Assembly: GCA_013397435.1 (NCBI GenBank)
Contig: VZRG01001668.1
Location: 1-64,000 of the forward strand
DNA: 64,000 bases
Direction: 5' to 3'
Source: Erythrocercus mccallii
Lineage: Eukaryota > Chordata > Aves > Passeriformes > Dicruridae
Part shown: piece by piece, positions 9,931 through 23,641 of the stretch
Layout: every line of letters starts with the position of its first letter
How positions within the stretch are numbered: position 1 is the first letter of the stretch
Position numbers and translations under genes: made by a program
Notes under the pieces: generated by a model
What the model was told of the DNA's origin: nothing
The model's input: only the letters and a program-made list of their open reading frames with translations
Database searches by the model: none

Positions 9931-12900
9931 GTCGCGAGGCGTCAGCTGCTGGTACATGACATTACTTAGATATTGAGAATTGCTCACATATTAACATGCG
10001 CTTGTTACTACTTAAATCCCGTCCGTTGTCTATAGTACGTGTTGTATGTGGTATTTTTCCGTTTTGCTGCTTGCGGAGTTAGCCGGGTACGTCTGTCTCA
10101 CACGGCCGTGCACACCAGGAAAGCGCTGGCACAGCCTTACCCAACTGGTTGTTTTGGGTTTTTTTGTCCCCTTTGGACTTTGTGAGGTAAGAGGATAAAA
10201 TCTTTGTTGCAAGATTTTTCTTGGAGTCTATATTAAGCCTTTATGGAATGGATCAAAAAGCAACTCCTTTAATCACCTGGGGTTTTTTTTTGTTTGCATT
10301 TAGACGCACAAGGAGCCCTCAGTGTTCCCTTCCCTTCAGCCGGGCCCTGCCCCGGCAGCGCTGCCCGGAACACACATGGGCATTGCAGAATCCCAATTAA
10401 TGAAACCAGGCCAGGCAAGGGCACGTAGGGCTGCAAGGCAAAAGGCTGGTTTTGCAAGAGCAAGTGATCACGCGAATTCATGTTTTCTTTATGGTGATAT
10501 TAAAAAGCAGGTGCCCAGTGCTGTACAGGTTACAGGAGGTGGAAAGATGAACTGGAGAAATGTTTCCAAGGAGTTAAAATGTAACGTGTTTGGGGGACAG
10601 AAAAGAGTAAAAAGGTAGTGAGTGATAAATATGTACTTAATGATTAACAGCAGGACAGTCATGTGTTTGTCAAGAATATCTAAAATGACTGTCAAGAAGT
10701 CAGTGCACTTTCTTCTAGGCACTGTCAGCAATTTTCGGCTAAGGTTACCTGGTTGTTGTACTTGAAGCCCAGGCAATTGTAATATGTTAAGTATCAGATT
10801 GTTGTTAAACTTATGAGTGGACATATTTCTATAAACTCTCAATAGTAGTTTTAGATTTAAATTTGTAATGTTAATATTTCTTTTATACAAAAAGTTGAAG
10901 TGTCAGAAAATGACACTGTTACCTTAGTGATAAGAAAAATACACTGACAAATCTTCTTTTTGATTTAAACTGCAAAAGGTTCAGGAACTAAATCAGAACT
11001 TGCGTCATAAACAAACTAGATTTGTATTATTTCAATTTCACTAATCTCAGCTAAAATAAGATTCATTAGGAAAGAAATTTGGAAAAGGGTCTTTCCAGTG
11101 GAATTGACATCCAACAGTGCTGTTCTTTTTATTTCATTGTTATGGCAAAGAGGAAAAAACTTTGGGTTTTGTTAATAAAATAGCCAGACTTCTATATCCT
11201 CACCAGAACTTTTTCTCATTGTTCATGAAAAAAGTTAAATACTTGATACATCCTAATGTTATGCTGTGAACACATATTCCAGGACTGTTTTGTATAGGTG
11301 AATTTACCTTCTAATTTATGTTCCCTCTCTGCTTTTCCCAGGTTGAATTAATGTTCACCTGCTGTTTCCAGCAAATTTTTTTTTTGGTGTACTTTAACTT
11401 ATGGTGAAAAGTACAGGCTAGACTCCTCTAGCCTGTCTTAAAGTGTTTCTCCTGTGTTTTGAGTGTTGGGCCAGTGTACTTTGGCAAATGTAGCCATTGT
11501 CATTTGCTGAGTTCAGAAGTGTGATCTTTGACAGTAGCCACTCAGCCCGTGCTTTCCTGGTGTGCAGTTGCTTGCAGCAGATTTACAGATTAAGTTTTTA
11601 AATATTAGAGGCAAATTTCTTTCTCACAGGCTGTTAGTGAGATCTATACCCAGCACTCACACCCAGCCCATGGACATTGCCAGTGCCCTGCACTTACTCC
11701 TGTCGTGGGCGTCCTGTGCTCTCAGCTCTCAGGACATGCTCAGGTCCCTGTCGGCCTTTTGGAGTTTCACCCTCTCATGTACCTCCCCTTCCATGTCTTC
11801 ACGCTCCACCAGACTTCTGTATTTATTTAGGAAGCCTACTTGCAAATGAGTTCCTTGCTTCTTAACTGTTCATCTGCTGCCACTCTTGGTTTTTGGATGT
11901 AATAAACGTCAGTCATTTTCAGAACAACCTGTTGGGATATAACATAGGGCTCGTGATTTAAAGGAAATAAACAGCTCATCTGGATGGCTTTTATGAAACA
12001 AAGACACTGTTTCCCTGTAAATATCTAGACAGCAAAGAAGTAAGAAGAAAACAAGATCTCTGAATGCCTGCAGTTATGTGTCAGCTGACTTTTATATCCT
12101 TTCCCTTGTTTTGCTTGCTGTTCATCATGCCCCTAGGGTTGATTTGGAGACCTGAAGGACAAGGATATAGCAAACCTTGACTGGCATCTCTCAACAGTGT
12201 TTACTTAACCCCAGAAGTTATGCTCTGTCCCAGTGTACTCATAATCTTCCTCCCAAACCCTAAAGCAAAATGAAAGTGGAGTTGGTTTGGCCTGTTGTGT
12301 TAGTTGTTGATCTTTTTGGTTTGTGATTTGCTTATGGTTTGTTGGTTTTTTCCTAGAGAGTTTTGTCTCAAAGTTTTAGTTTGCGTGACTGTTCAATTTT
12401 GAGCTCATTCTGCACTCAAAACAAGTTCCATTTGCAGTTGAATTCCTACCTTAAGATTCAGAGTACATTCACAAGCCACACAATATATGATTATCAAATG
12501 TAAATTTAGCCACTAGAAGCTGTTTCACGTTTGCTTCTTTGTATATGTGCAGATGTACAGAGCCCAGCAGCACTTATTACAGACCCAGTTATGTTAAACA
12601 ACATTTTGGGGACAAGAGCAAATGTTTGAGAAGGCTTTTATTATTTTTACTGTTGTGTTTTGCCATGGTTTTGATATTTTAAATTGGTTATATCCTAATA
12701 GGTCATTGGGCTCCATCAGCCAATGAACAAACACTGAGGAGAGGATCCCCACTGGAGATTAAGGAATGACCCTCTTCTAGGAAAGGAGATTCAGTGCCTG
12801 TTGAATGATGTCATTTTAATGTCTCTTCTGTCTCAGCCATCTTTATTCCATTTCATTACTGATAGTTCTCTGGATTTCTTTGTCATCCCTCTTCATAACA

Positions 12901-14821
12901 TTTTATGTATTTGTTGTAGTTACTAAAAACTGAGGGGTTTTTTTCAGTAAGTTTTTGTGGAGATACAGATTTTATCTTTTTGACAAGTCTCCAGATTCAT
13001 TGTGTTAATATACAGAATTTAATTCGGAAAAAGAAACTTTTTTCCACATTGGTATTAGGGACTCAGAATATTTTTATTTTTCCCTTGTACACATCCTTCC
13101 TTGTGTTATATGTCAAGATGTTTCTTGTGACTGTTCCATACAGGCATGCTGTATTTTTTAGTGTGTTGAACTCCTTAGTTTTAAGGAGGTTTTCTCAATT
13201 TTTATATTAATATACATAGGTCCAAGTTGATACATTTTCATTTAAAATACTGAGCAAGGCAGGCTGAAGATTCTGGTTGTAAGGATGTGTGAAAAATCCA
13301 AGTGTCTTTGGCATACAGTTTGTGGGTTGGCAGCACTTCCATCTGCCTAGATCTAACACGGATTTTAATTTTGTACAATGAACGGAGTGTAAATGGAGTC
13401 GTGGTGTGAAATGCTAAGAGTCAGCACTGCTGAAAGCAGTGTATGTTGAAGTGCAGCATCTGTGAATACAAATCTGCCCTTCTGGGACTCTGTGCAAAAT
13501 GATGTAACGGAGTGAAAAAGCTCTGCAGAAATAGATTGACCTGCTGTAACTGAGTCTTTGCTGCAATACTTCACAAGGCTTGAGTGTGATGCTTCCCTGA
13601 CTGTGCAGTGGGATTGTATTGTAGGAAAAAAGCTGTTGGCAATAACAGCTGGAGATTGTGAGGCTTTAGTTTGCTGCCCTGCACCTGTACTGCAGCTCTG
13701 CTACAAAAAGGCAACACTAAGGAAAGCCTTTAGTGCCTGGGGGTAAGTTTGCAAAGAAATTACCTTCTGAAAAATTCAGGTTGCCCTTTGAAAATGCTTC
13801 ACTGTTTGTACACTTGTAAAAAGTTCAGATAATCACCTGTTTGTTTCTCACAGCTTTATCTAAGTATTCCTGTTCCTGCAGCATCAACATGATGTTAGAG
13901 TTTCATGAAAAGCACAGTGGAATATTTTAAACATTTTTGTTTAGTGAATTAATTTCTGTAGCTACTGAAACTCTCTTAGTTCTTGGATTAAAAATCTTGT
14001 ACTGGTAAAAGTGTTTCTAGAAATGTAAATGCCTTGTGCTGAGTATCAAAGTTTGAGGTACTGTGGAATTTACATATCAAGGAATTATGCTGTAGAGGTT
14101 GTTGCTACTGAAATAAAATAAATGCAGTTTCTTTGGTAAATATGATTATGCTGATGAGAGGCGAAAGCAGTAAAATTCAAGCACATTAAGGCAAAATTTT
14201 TAATACTTCTGCATTACTACCTTACTACTAGATTAGAGATGTTTGATAGTTTGAAAGTACTAGGAATGTTTGATAGTCATATCAGCGGTGCTGTGATAGC
14301 AGCAAGATACTGCTCAGGAGACAATTCCAGTTCTAAGTGACCTTTGCTTGTCATTATTGTCATTAATATTCCAAACTAATGAAGACTGAACTTAAAAGTC
14401 TGCATTGTCAGTCTGTTCAGACTGGTAATTACTTCACGATTAAATTCTGCTTCAGGCTGCAGTCTCAGTTATAAGTTGGATTGAATTTGGAAGAGCATGT
14501 ATGACTAGGTGACCTCATTCTCCTTACAGCAAAAGGCATTTACAAGAAAGTACAGGGGGATTGTTTTGGCTGTGGATGCTTATCAGTAACAGTAAAATAC
14601 AGGTCACACATCAGGGAGGTCATGGGACCTCCTATGGGACTGTAAAGTAGCTTAGTTTCTAAAAAAAGATCCCTCATGGCTACGTTAAACTAAAACCATC
14701 AACAGCAGGATTCAAGAGCTTCTTAGATAAATCACTACCAGTTTGGAATGGGGCCAGAATGCGATGTTTATAATGCCAATAAGTTGTTTAGGTTTGTTTG
14801 TTTTTTTCCCCTTTCTCACAG
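9931..14821 (+). other. RNF185: RNF185 intron 1
   Basis: About 5 kb of AT-rich sequence lies between the CpG island and the first coding exon. I saw no exon, repeat family or RNA gene that I can name. It ends with a strong acceptor (tttttttcccctttctcacag) at 14821. Confidence 0.5.
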
Positions 14822-14873
14822 CTAGGATTCCAAGAGGAAAATTTTCTTGACTTTGTCTGGGTAGTTCTTGAGG

Positions 14874-17800
14874 ATGGCAAGCAAAGGCCCCACGGCTTCT
14901 GCATCAACAAAGAGCTCCAGTACTGGAGGGACCAGTGGCAGCAGTAGCAGTAATGGTTCTGGGGACAACATTAATCAGGACAACACTTTTGAATGCAACA
15001 TCTGTTTAGACACTGCCAAGGATGCAGTTATCAGCTTGTGTGGGCACCTCTTCTGGTAAGTGCTGCAGCCCCACACATCAGCCAGAACACCATCCATCTG
15101 ATCCCATAAAACCTGTGATGTTTGTAATTCTAGAGGAGGGACTGTGGGTTTGGTTTAGAAGTTTGGGTTTGCTTCTCAGCTGTTTTACTTTGCTTGTGTG
15201 GGTTTCCCGTGTCTTAAACTCTCTGCACTTCTGGATTATTGTGTAAAAGCAAACAAACAAGCAGCCCCATGGAGGCAGTTCAGTGCTCATTGACACTGCT
15301 TATGTGGGTTATTTTATTTGTGTTGTCTGGCCTACCACAGATAGACCTAAATTTAGACCTAAATTCCTTTCTAACCTCTGCATACCTAAACCTGGATAGG
15401 AATCTAGGTTCTGGAGGTGAAATTGTAGTTTCTCCTACAAGCTTGCTCTTTTTTCCTTTTATAGCCCAAAAAAAAGAAAAAAATCAATAAGCTTTTTACA
15501 TATGGGCTATTTCTCTTTTCCCATGATATGGCACTTGTGTTAGGAACTTTTCAGTTCTTTAGTTTGACTTGGAAATAATGTACAGCACAGATACAATACG
15601 TGTGCCAAATTTCTGATGTGGGTAACCTGGTTTGAGCATACCCTTTCTTGAATGTTAAGAAGTTAAGGATTTGCCGAATGTGGGAGGGTAGGAGTTTATT
15701 TTACACAGTGGACTAAATCTTAAATAAAAAGAGGCCTGAAAGTGCTTTTCTCCTGAGTAAGTATACATAACATCTGAAAATCCAGATTTTTGTTGGAGGA
15801 GATGGAAAATCACTGGCTTAGGCTGTGTTAAGATAAAATAAGATTAAATTATTGCACAAAAGGTTTTGGAAGAATCGAACCTTAAAAATACCAGGTGTCT
15901 TGTCTGTATGGTGTTATTGAGACCATTTTGAAAGCAGATGGCTGTTTAGTAGTTTTATCTTGTAGTTTGCTTGTCTTTGACCTTTTTTGATTTGCCATAG
16001 CAATTTAATCTGCATAATGGGAATTTCTCTGCCCTGAGCAACTGAGTCTGATCTCAATAGCTGACCCTGCTCTGAGCATCAGGTTGGACTAGAGGCTATC
16101 TGAGGTACCATCCAGCCTGAGTTATTCCATGATTCTGTGAGTGTGGCTGTTGTTTCAGCTCAATCTTCTAAGATCCTAAAGTCTCATTACTGACATCTTG
16201 CTCATTTGCATCCTGGCTCTGGGATATCTTTTCATGGTATCAGAAGAGAAAATTTGTACAATAAACCCTAAGATTAATGCAACCTCTGTCTGGGCCTTTG
16301 GTATGGTTGAGGACCTGGGAATGGGAGATGCACAGAACCACATTAGGAATTTAGATTGTGTAACCTGAAAAAAACCAGTGGAGATCAGTCTTGGGTTATG
16401 CTTGCAAAAATGATTTTAATGGGAGGCTGCAGAACTGGCCCAGCTGGATTCCAGGGTTCTGTTGTCACCAAGCTGCGCTATCCCTGTACGCTGCACATTT
16501 GTCATATTGAGTTCAGTAACTAATTCCATTTTCCTCTCTTTTTCTGCTCTGTGAACAAATTGTCCTGGGAATGCTCACAGTTGGCCTTGTTTACACCAGG
16601 TAAGACAAGTTTTCTTTTACTTTGTCTTTCATCAGCTCCAATTGCTCAATAAAGCCCTTGGTTCTCTGGGGTATCCCCTTCTTTTCAAATGTGCTTTTCT
16701 CTCCAGGGCAATCACAACCTGCTCATGCAGCTTCATGTGCAACACCTTGCAATCTGCTCTTTGAGCAACAAGAAAACTTAGATTCTGTTCCACTTGCCTC
16801 CACTTTTAAGTTTCTTAAACCCTGTGTAATTCCAGTACAATTACTGTTGGAGCTTGCAGGGTTTAGTTTGCAGGTTTAAGTGCTGAGTGTACTTCTCTGT
16901 GTGTGCACACTGTTTTACATTGTGGTACCATTATAGAAAAGGTGGATGACAGGAAGGCTATCTGCACTAGCCCTTGGCCTATGCAAGATTGCTGGTACTC
17001 TTTATTTCTTATTTTACTCCAGCACAGATCTGAATATGTACACATCAGCAAGTTGTTCCCAGAACAGCCAAAGTGCCAACTCCACTTTGGGGAGTACTTG
17101 GCACTTACTAAAATGTTTTGCTCCAGACCTTTCTGAGAAATTGCTAAAGTCTTTCTGCCTGGCTGCAAAGGGGGTTTGCACAGTTGTTTTTGTGGTATTT
17201 TAGTAGTTTTCTTATAATTTCCTTTCTTTTAGTGGCTAGAGACGAGGCCAAACAGACAAGTGTGTCCCGTATGCAAAGCAGGAATCAGTCGAGATAAAGT
17301 TATTCCTCTGTATGGAAGAGGTAGCACTGGGCAACAGGACCCCAGGTAAGAAACCTAAATGCAACTGTTTTAATTTGAAAATTAAACATGAAACTTCAGT
17401 TTAGGGTCTTAAGATTAAACTGTTTAAGTTTAGATTAAGTTAAGCTAGGTTCACAGTTTTAAATACTTTGTCCAAAGGCATAGGTCTGATATTTCTGCCA
17501 AATATTTCTGGCTTTTTTAGAGCCTGGGTTTGCACACATTTCTTGTTCAACTGGCAATTCATTTTAATTTGAGTCAAGTGTTAATTATCAGTCACAAGTG
17601 TCACGTTGCAATGATTATTATCTGACCAGAGAAGCTTATATTAAATGTTCATGTCCTCAGTTTTTAGCCTTTGCAATGTGTGTTTGTTATTCAGAAGTGC
17701 AGCATTAATTCAGTGATGTGCTGCTGAAGGTCCAAAGCTGCATGGTTGGCTCTCACACTGCTCCAGCTCTGCTGGATGGCCCCAGGAGAGTGCGTTTTGT

Positions 17801-20800
17801 GGTGGTTCTGCATTGTTAGCCAGGCTACTGCAGATACTGTTGTCACATGTCCTTGCACTTGAGTTAATTTCACAACTTCCTGCAGAGAGAAAACTCCACC
17901 ACGACCCCAAGGACAGAGACCTGAACCAGAGAACAGAGGGGTAAGTGATCAAACAAGCTTGAGAGATTTAGTTGTTTTTATTGATAGTGGTGTTTATTCA
18001 TCCCGAAGGACATAAATGTGTGTGAGAGATCCTGCATGAGGACCCTGCAGCTTACACATCCTGCTCTTCCCCAGTTGGTTGTTCATGAATCAATGATAGC
18101 TGTGGTGTGGCAGAGCTCCATTCCCGTGGTACCCTTTAGCTTCCCAAAGAACAGCCCAACTTGGATCATGCCTCATGAACGCAGCCCAGTGTGTCACTGG
18201 AAAAGCTTTTCATACTTGATTGTTCTCCATGTTTAAATACAAGGAACACTTTGCTTTGAAAATTCTTTGTGCAGGTGTATTTCTATCAAAACATATGTGT
18301 CGTTGAAATATGTAATCCATGTATGAATTTAGATTTTTGACACTGACAAAAACCTGCTTCTCTTGTTTCAATGGGATGTTACTGTATGCAAGAGAAAGTC
18401 AGTATCTATGGGATACATGTTAATTTGAAGAGGGATCTGTGGTTTTGTTGAGGAGATTACATAGGGTGAATGCAAACAGCAGCTGGCACAGATGGAGCAG
18501 AAGTGGGAGTAGGCGGTAGGACAGACCACAGTGTCCTTCAGCATGATGGCAGTGAGCATGACCTGATGGAACAATGGCACATTTCCACGTACCTCAGCCC
18601 AGGGTCCTTGGAGAGGATTGTCTCCCTCATGCTTCAAGCAAACAACTCTGCAGGGTGTGATTAAGGTTTCTGTATTGAATGTATTGGGAGCTCAGTTCTC
18701 TTTCACTAGGGCATTGCTGCCTTATTAAATCAGCTCCTGTACCTTGCTTGAACCTTTCAGCTGGTGCTGCTGTAAATCAGAGGGATGGGGTATGAAAGCA
18801 GGGCAGTAGTGGTGCTGCTTCCCTGTTCTCTTCAGATCCTCTACCTGCCACAGAAAATTTTGCTGCCCTCAGAGTTAGTGGCAAAATGCTTGAGAACAGT
18901 TTGGTCAAAAGACCAGCTCCCCAAATCAAGGCTCCATCAAGAAATACTTGGCTTTCATAATATGAGTAAAATCATGTTTGTCCTCCCATTGTTGGTGGTG
19001 ATAAACCAGAGGGTCTTTCAGACCTGGTATCACTGTTTTAATCCTGAGCTGAGAGGACAGATCGCTGGAATACAGAACTGTGGGCTCTCCACAGTTGTTA
19101 GGCATGACACAAGCCCCTGGACTCACACACAGTTGGCTCTCACACAGCACACTGCTTCTGCAGAGGAGGATTCATCTCAATTCAGAGCACTTACCTTTGG
19201 ACTAGATGTGGTATTTTAGTCTGGGTCCCAGGGGTCAGTGTTATTGCATTGTAACTTCCTTTTTTCCTCCTTTCCTTGTGTCTTGCATTCCTGCCCCAGG
19301 TGATTTTGCCGCCTTAATTTGAGTCCGCCTGGTAAATTTTTTTTGTACTTTTCCTTCAAATGCTCTGTGCCTCCCACTGGCAATTTGTCTTTTCGCCGAC
19401 AGTTTAAATGATGCACATGTATCACAACAGTCAATTTAGATTGTTTTCTTAAGCACCTGTCTTATATGGCTACAGCTGTTAACATGATACATTGTTAAGA
19501 CATTTTAAGTAGACTTGGTTCTGTTGATTTTGATACATTGGCAGATACCTACTACTTTAAGTTGAGAAAGGTTACAATTGAGAAATATTGTCCTAATTTG
19601 TGGCCCTCAGGCAAGAACTGCAGTTGCTAGTTTTCATTTTCTCAAACCTTTGGGTTGCTTGGCAAATTTGCTGCTGTCTGAAACATTTTAAACCCAGGAG
19701 AGCTAAGGGGATATCTACAAAAGTGTGTCAGACTGAAAGCTGCCAGACAGCCTGGCCCTCCTTCAGCCCTTGGAAAGCCAGGGAGAGGGAATGTCTGCAC
19801 TTCCACATAATAGTCTGAAATAGGCTCTAAATGATTGGTACCTCTTTTGTCTTCTGTTCTTTGTTCTCTGCAGGGATTCCAGGGCTTTGGGTTTGGTGAT
19901 GGCGGCTTCCAGATGTCATTTGGAATTGGGGCGTTTCCCTTTGGTATATTTGCAACAGCCTTCAACATAAACGATGGGCGACCTCCTCCAGGTACCATGG
20001 ATCCTTCTCCTGTCCTGTCACAAACAGATATTTTACAACTCTTAAATAACCTGCTGGATGACAAAATATTCTGAACAGTAACCAGTGTTGTCAACAGAAA
20101 CACGAAATGAGGGCAAAAACACTCAGTAGAGAATGTGGTCTGTGGCTGATATGTTTTGTACACAGACTTATAAAAGAAGCAAGTTTGTCATTTCCATATA
20201 ATTTGCTGAAAGCCCTCCTGGGAGACCAGTGACTGCAGGGAAGCAGTGGCACTGGAGACTACTCTGCTTTAATTCAGATCTCTCCTCTGGTACACCAGCA
20301 GACTCCTCCTGAAAAATGAGACAAATTGGACTAGACTTTGTAATGATAATAAAAAGGAGTCACTAGGGGTGTATGAAGGAGACCCAGATCTTAAAAACAG
20401 CAGGAAAGGACCATTTCCTGAAAGACAAGAAGGAAAAATTTAAACTGGTGCTCTGTACCACAAAATAATGAATGCAAAGATTGTTCATTTTTCAGAAATT
20501 TATCTCTGGGACAGTCATCTGTATTCTACAGATGTAACTTTCCAGTGAAATTACTTCATGTTTTTGATTAACCAAAAACAGTTGGGTTACTCCAAGGGGC
20601 GACCTTGCTCTCTAACAATTAAGTAATCCCAGAGAACCTCTTCTCCATCTTCACTGAAGACAAACTGAATCTATTTTGAACAACAACACCTACTGCCCAG
20701 GGTTTTCTGAACTTACTTTGTGAAAGGTTATGCCTGGCAAATCTGCCACCATGTCGTATGGCACAGGAATTATGAGGAACAAACTCATTCTTCATGTCAC

Positions 20801-21213
20801 ACCAGTGCTGCCATGGTCCTGTGCTGTCCTTGGGTCAAATTATCTTCCCTATTAATTGTAGTTCAGCGTCCCCTGAAAATCTGTTGGGGGTGGGACTGAA
20901 CTAAGGAGTCCTGCTTCAGGGATCTGATACTTGTCTCCCTTCTGATCTTCCCATGCAGCCAGCCAGGCTGAGGGTATGAAATAGCAACTTTCTCACCAAG
21001 TAGATTCTTTGCATATTTTTCAGTATATGAATATACTATATTCAGAATATACACAATCACAGAGAAGAGGAAGGAGCTGAACTGTTGTTTGTTTTTTTTA
21101 CTTCCTGTTTTCCAGCTGTTCCAGGGACTCCTCAATATGTGGATGAGCAGTTCCTTTCCCGCCTCTTCCTGTTTGTGGCACTGGTGATAATGTTCTGGCT
21201 GTTGATTGCATAA
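14874..21213 (+). CDS. RNF185: E3 ubiquitin-protein ligase RNF185
   Basis: RNF185 is a RING E3 ligase of the ER membrane, active in ER-associated degradation together with membralin and TMUB proteins, and also linked to mitochondria. Coding exons are 14874-15055, 16581-16599, 17233-17345, 17886-17940, 19874-19991 and 21116-21213; all borders are GT-AG and phases agree. The product is 194 residues (human 192). A Ser/Gly/Thr-rich N-terminus (to about residue 35) precedes a C3HC4 RING: C41, C44, C56, H58, C61, C64, C78, C81. A proline-rich linker (about 104-120) leads to a first hydrophobic segment near 135-154 and a second near 175-194 at the C-terminus. The 19-nt microexon at 16581-16599 supplies part of the RING (WPCLHQ) and is essential for the frame. 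The start ATG has G at +4, and the 52 nt before it are 5' UTR. Confidence 0.96.
16047..16140 (+). mobile_element. CR1 LINE 3' end fragment
   Basis: The segment reads like the 3' tail of avian CR1: ggttggactag, then gaggtaccatccagcct, then ttccatgattctgtga. CR1 elements end in short repeats of the type attctatg instead of poly(A). It is a short, diverged copy in an RNF185 intron, sense to the gene. Confidence 0.75.
19992..20074 (+). other. RNF185: Possible RNF185 alternative terminal exon extension
   Basis: If the donor at 19992 is not used, translation continues 27 codons (GTMDPSPVL...DDKIF) to TGA at 20072-20074. An AATAAA lies at 20348-20353. The product would keep the RING and first hydrophobic segment but lose the second. 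This is inference; the normal join to 21116 is well supported. Confidence 0.25.
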
Positions 21214-23570
21214 GTCTTTTCCATTATTCTATATATTCATGACCAACAAGGCCACTGAAACAGTTACAAACTGCATCCCCATCCCATTTTAAACCTCTTG
21301 GTGTCTGGTTCCGTAGCTGACTATGGGCTTCAGGAATTGGTGGTACTACAGCACAATGAGGAATCTCACATTTTGCACCAGAGTTGGGAATTAAAACATT
21401 GGTTTAAAAGTGTATTTCAGCTCAGATATCTTGTACAACAGGTTCCTGCCACAAACCATGGGCCTAGCGTTGAGCTGCACTCTGAAAGGGAGTGCTGCTT
21501 TGAAATCCTGTGCCAATCAGTGACACCAGGTCTGTGGGACAGACAGTTATCCCAAGGTAGACTGGGCAGGTAAGGAAACTTCTCCAGTGTGACCAGTATC
21601 TCCTGCTTTGCAACCACGATGGATCTGCCAGAGCTGCAGATGTTATTTAATGTCTCCATCAACATCTGACCTTCTTCAGGAAATCATCTGCAACACTGCT
21701 GAGACTCTCTGGGGCACAGCACGTGATGCAAACAGAACCAGGTCTGGAGACTGGTTTCTTTGCCGTCTTTTATTTCCCGGTGTGATGGAAACCCCTTCCT
21801 GATGGTTCTGATGGCTGTTAGAAGAAGGGATACAAATTTATGCTGCAATTTTTTAAAGCCTGAGCGTGCTGGAGCCAGACATTGAAAGATTCTCTGGCTG
21901 TGGAGCCAGGTGGGGCTGCTGGACCCAGCCCAGTTCCTCACTGACAAACGGTGTTGTCTTCCCTGGCTCTGTGCAGCACCTGTGGCTGCACTCACAGATA
22001 ATCCCCTCACAACCTCGTCACTGTAGCGACATTTATCTTTCCCGAGGCTTTGAGACTTTCTACACAAGGTCATGTACTCCAGATAAAATCCTATTACAGA
22101 TCTGAGATCAGCTTGTTTGGGGAAAGGAACAAAAGGCATCTTTACTTGAGTTTTGAGGTAAAACTTGTCATACTGTAAAATTACACAGGAGGAGACATGA
22201 GAGCCTGCCTTTGCCAGCACGTGCTCAGTAGGGAACATTTGGAAGCCCACCTCTCTGCAGGTGCACACAGACCTTCTCCAGTGCCACAGCAGAACAGCTA
22301 CAGCGCAAGAGTCTCTGCAGTATCTACCAAAGATTTTGATTTGAAGTGCTGGAGGACACCACCACCATTAATGTGCTGAGGGGATATTTCAGAAGGTGAG
22401 CACTCTGCAGCCGCTTTGGAATCCTGTTGGGTATTCAGCTTTAAAGAGTACTCCTGATGTATTTGTGTAGATTCCTTTGAAACAAGTATGAGAGATTCCC
22501 TAGCAAGATGAACAGTTCATATTCCTCTGACTAGGCAATTACATTTTTTTTCTCTTAAATGTTTTTAGATTTTTTTGATTCAGGTCGCTCATAGTCATAA
22601 TGATTTCCTGCAAGATGAATGTTGTGACTTCCCTGGCAGTAGACAGAAAACTGATAAATCAATTAATAGAAACTTTGTTTCAATAACTTGGGATTTTTTT
22701 AGCATATGGAAGAGTTTCTTGGGCAGGACAACTTTGATTAATTGTTATAGGAGTTTATTTATATAATTATAAACTGTTCCCTTTTAGTGTCAAGGGCAGA
22801 GGATGACTGAAGTTTAACTTGCCTACCTCCAGAATTCCATCTGGCAAGTAGAATGTTGCAAAGCTTCTGCAGTGTTTTGTCACGTCAGCTTTATACCTGA
22901 CTCGATTATAATCTGACAGAATATATTGCTCAACTATTTATAGTTGAGATGGTGCTTCAGCTTTTGTTGTTCGACACTTCTGAGAAGCTGAACTTCGGCA
23001 TAGGGTTCTTCTCAAGTGCATAACTTAGTAACTGGGGCCCTTGCCAGGAGAAAGGCTGGTTTTGTTTTGTTGTCCTGCAGTGTCACAGCTTTGGGTTCCT
23101 CTCCTGTGCAGTCAGCACCACCTGCTGATGGGAAGGGAAGGTTCATGTGGCAGTAAGGAATGGATTCCTTCTCCTTTTGTACGGAGATGCTGAGAGGTTA
23201 TGCAGGGAGGAGAAGGGTAGCCCTTTGAAACCTTTATCCCGTAAAGAGGATAGAGAAGTGACTGCAATAGGTTAAAGAGGTACTGAAATATATTTAAGTA
23301 ATACGTTTTAAAAACCAGAATTTTAATGGCTCGGGGAAGATTTCCATCTAGGAATGAGAGAGGTAATGGATTTAGAGAAGGCTGCAGAAACGTCACTTGA
23401 GAGCTCTTATTTTCCGGCAATTCAAGGATGAAATAGTCTAAAAGTGTTAACGCTTGGTTCCCCCTTTCCCTGGTGTGCTTTTGTATGTACCCCTGCCCCG
23501 TAACCCGACCGCACACGGCCCGGACGGCTCGGTTAGTGCGCTACCGTTCCTCCTCACTAATTTTCACTGT
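21214..23570 (+). other. RNF185 3' UTR and RNF185-LIMK2 intergenic region
   Basis: The region follows the RNF185 stop codon. No AATAAA was seen; ATTAAA occurs near 21388 and 23590. The end of the RNF185 transcript is therefore undefined. No further exons, repeats or RNA genes were recognised before the LIMK2 CpG island. Confidence 0.45.
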
Positions 23571-23641
23571 TGTGAAAGTGATTTAGAATTAAAAAATGGT
23601 TTTACATTGAGCGGAGTGCGCCGCCGTTCCTTTGCGCTGCC

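Noticed and set aside
9192..9987. Several Ala/Arg/Gly/Pro-rich open frames on both strands
   Set aside because: They come from CpG-island base composition and show no domain. RNF185 coding starts at 14874.
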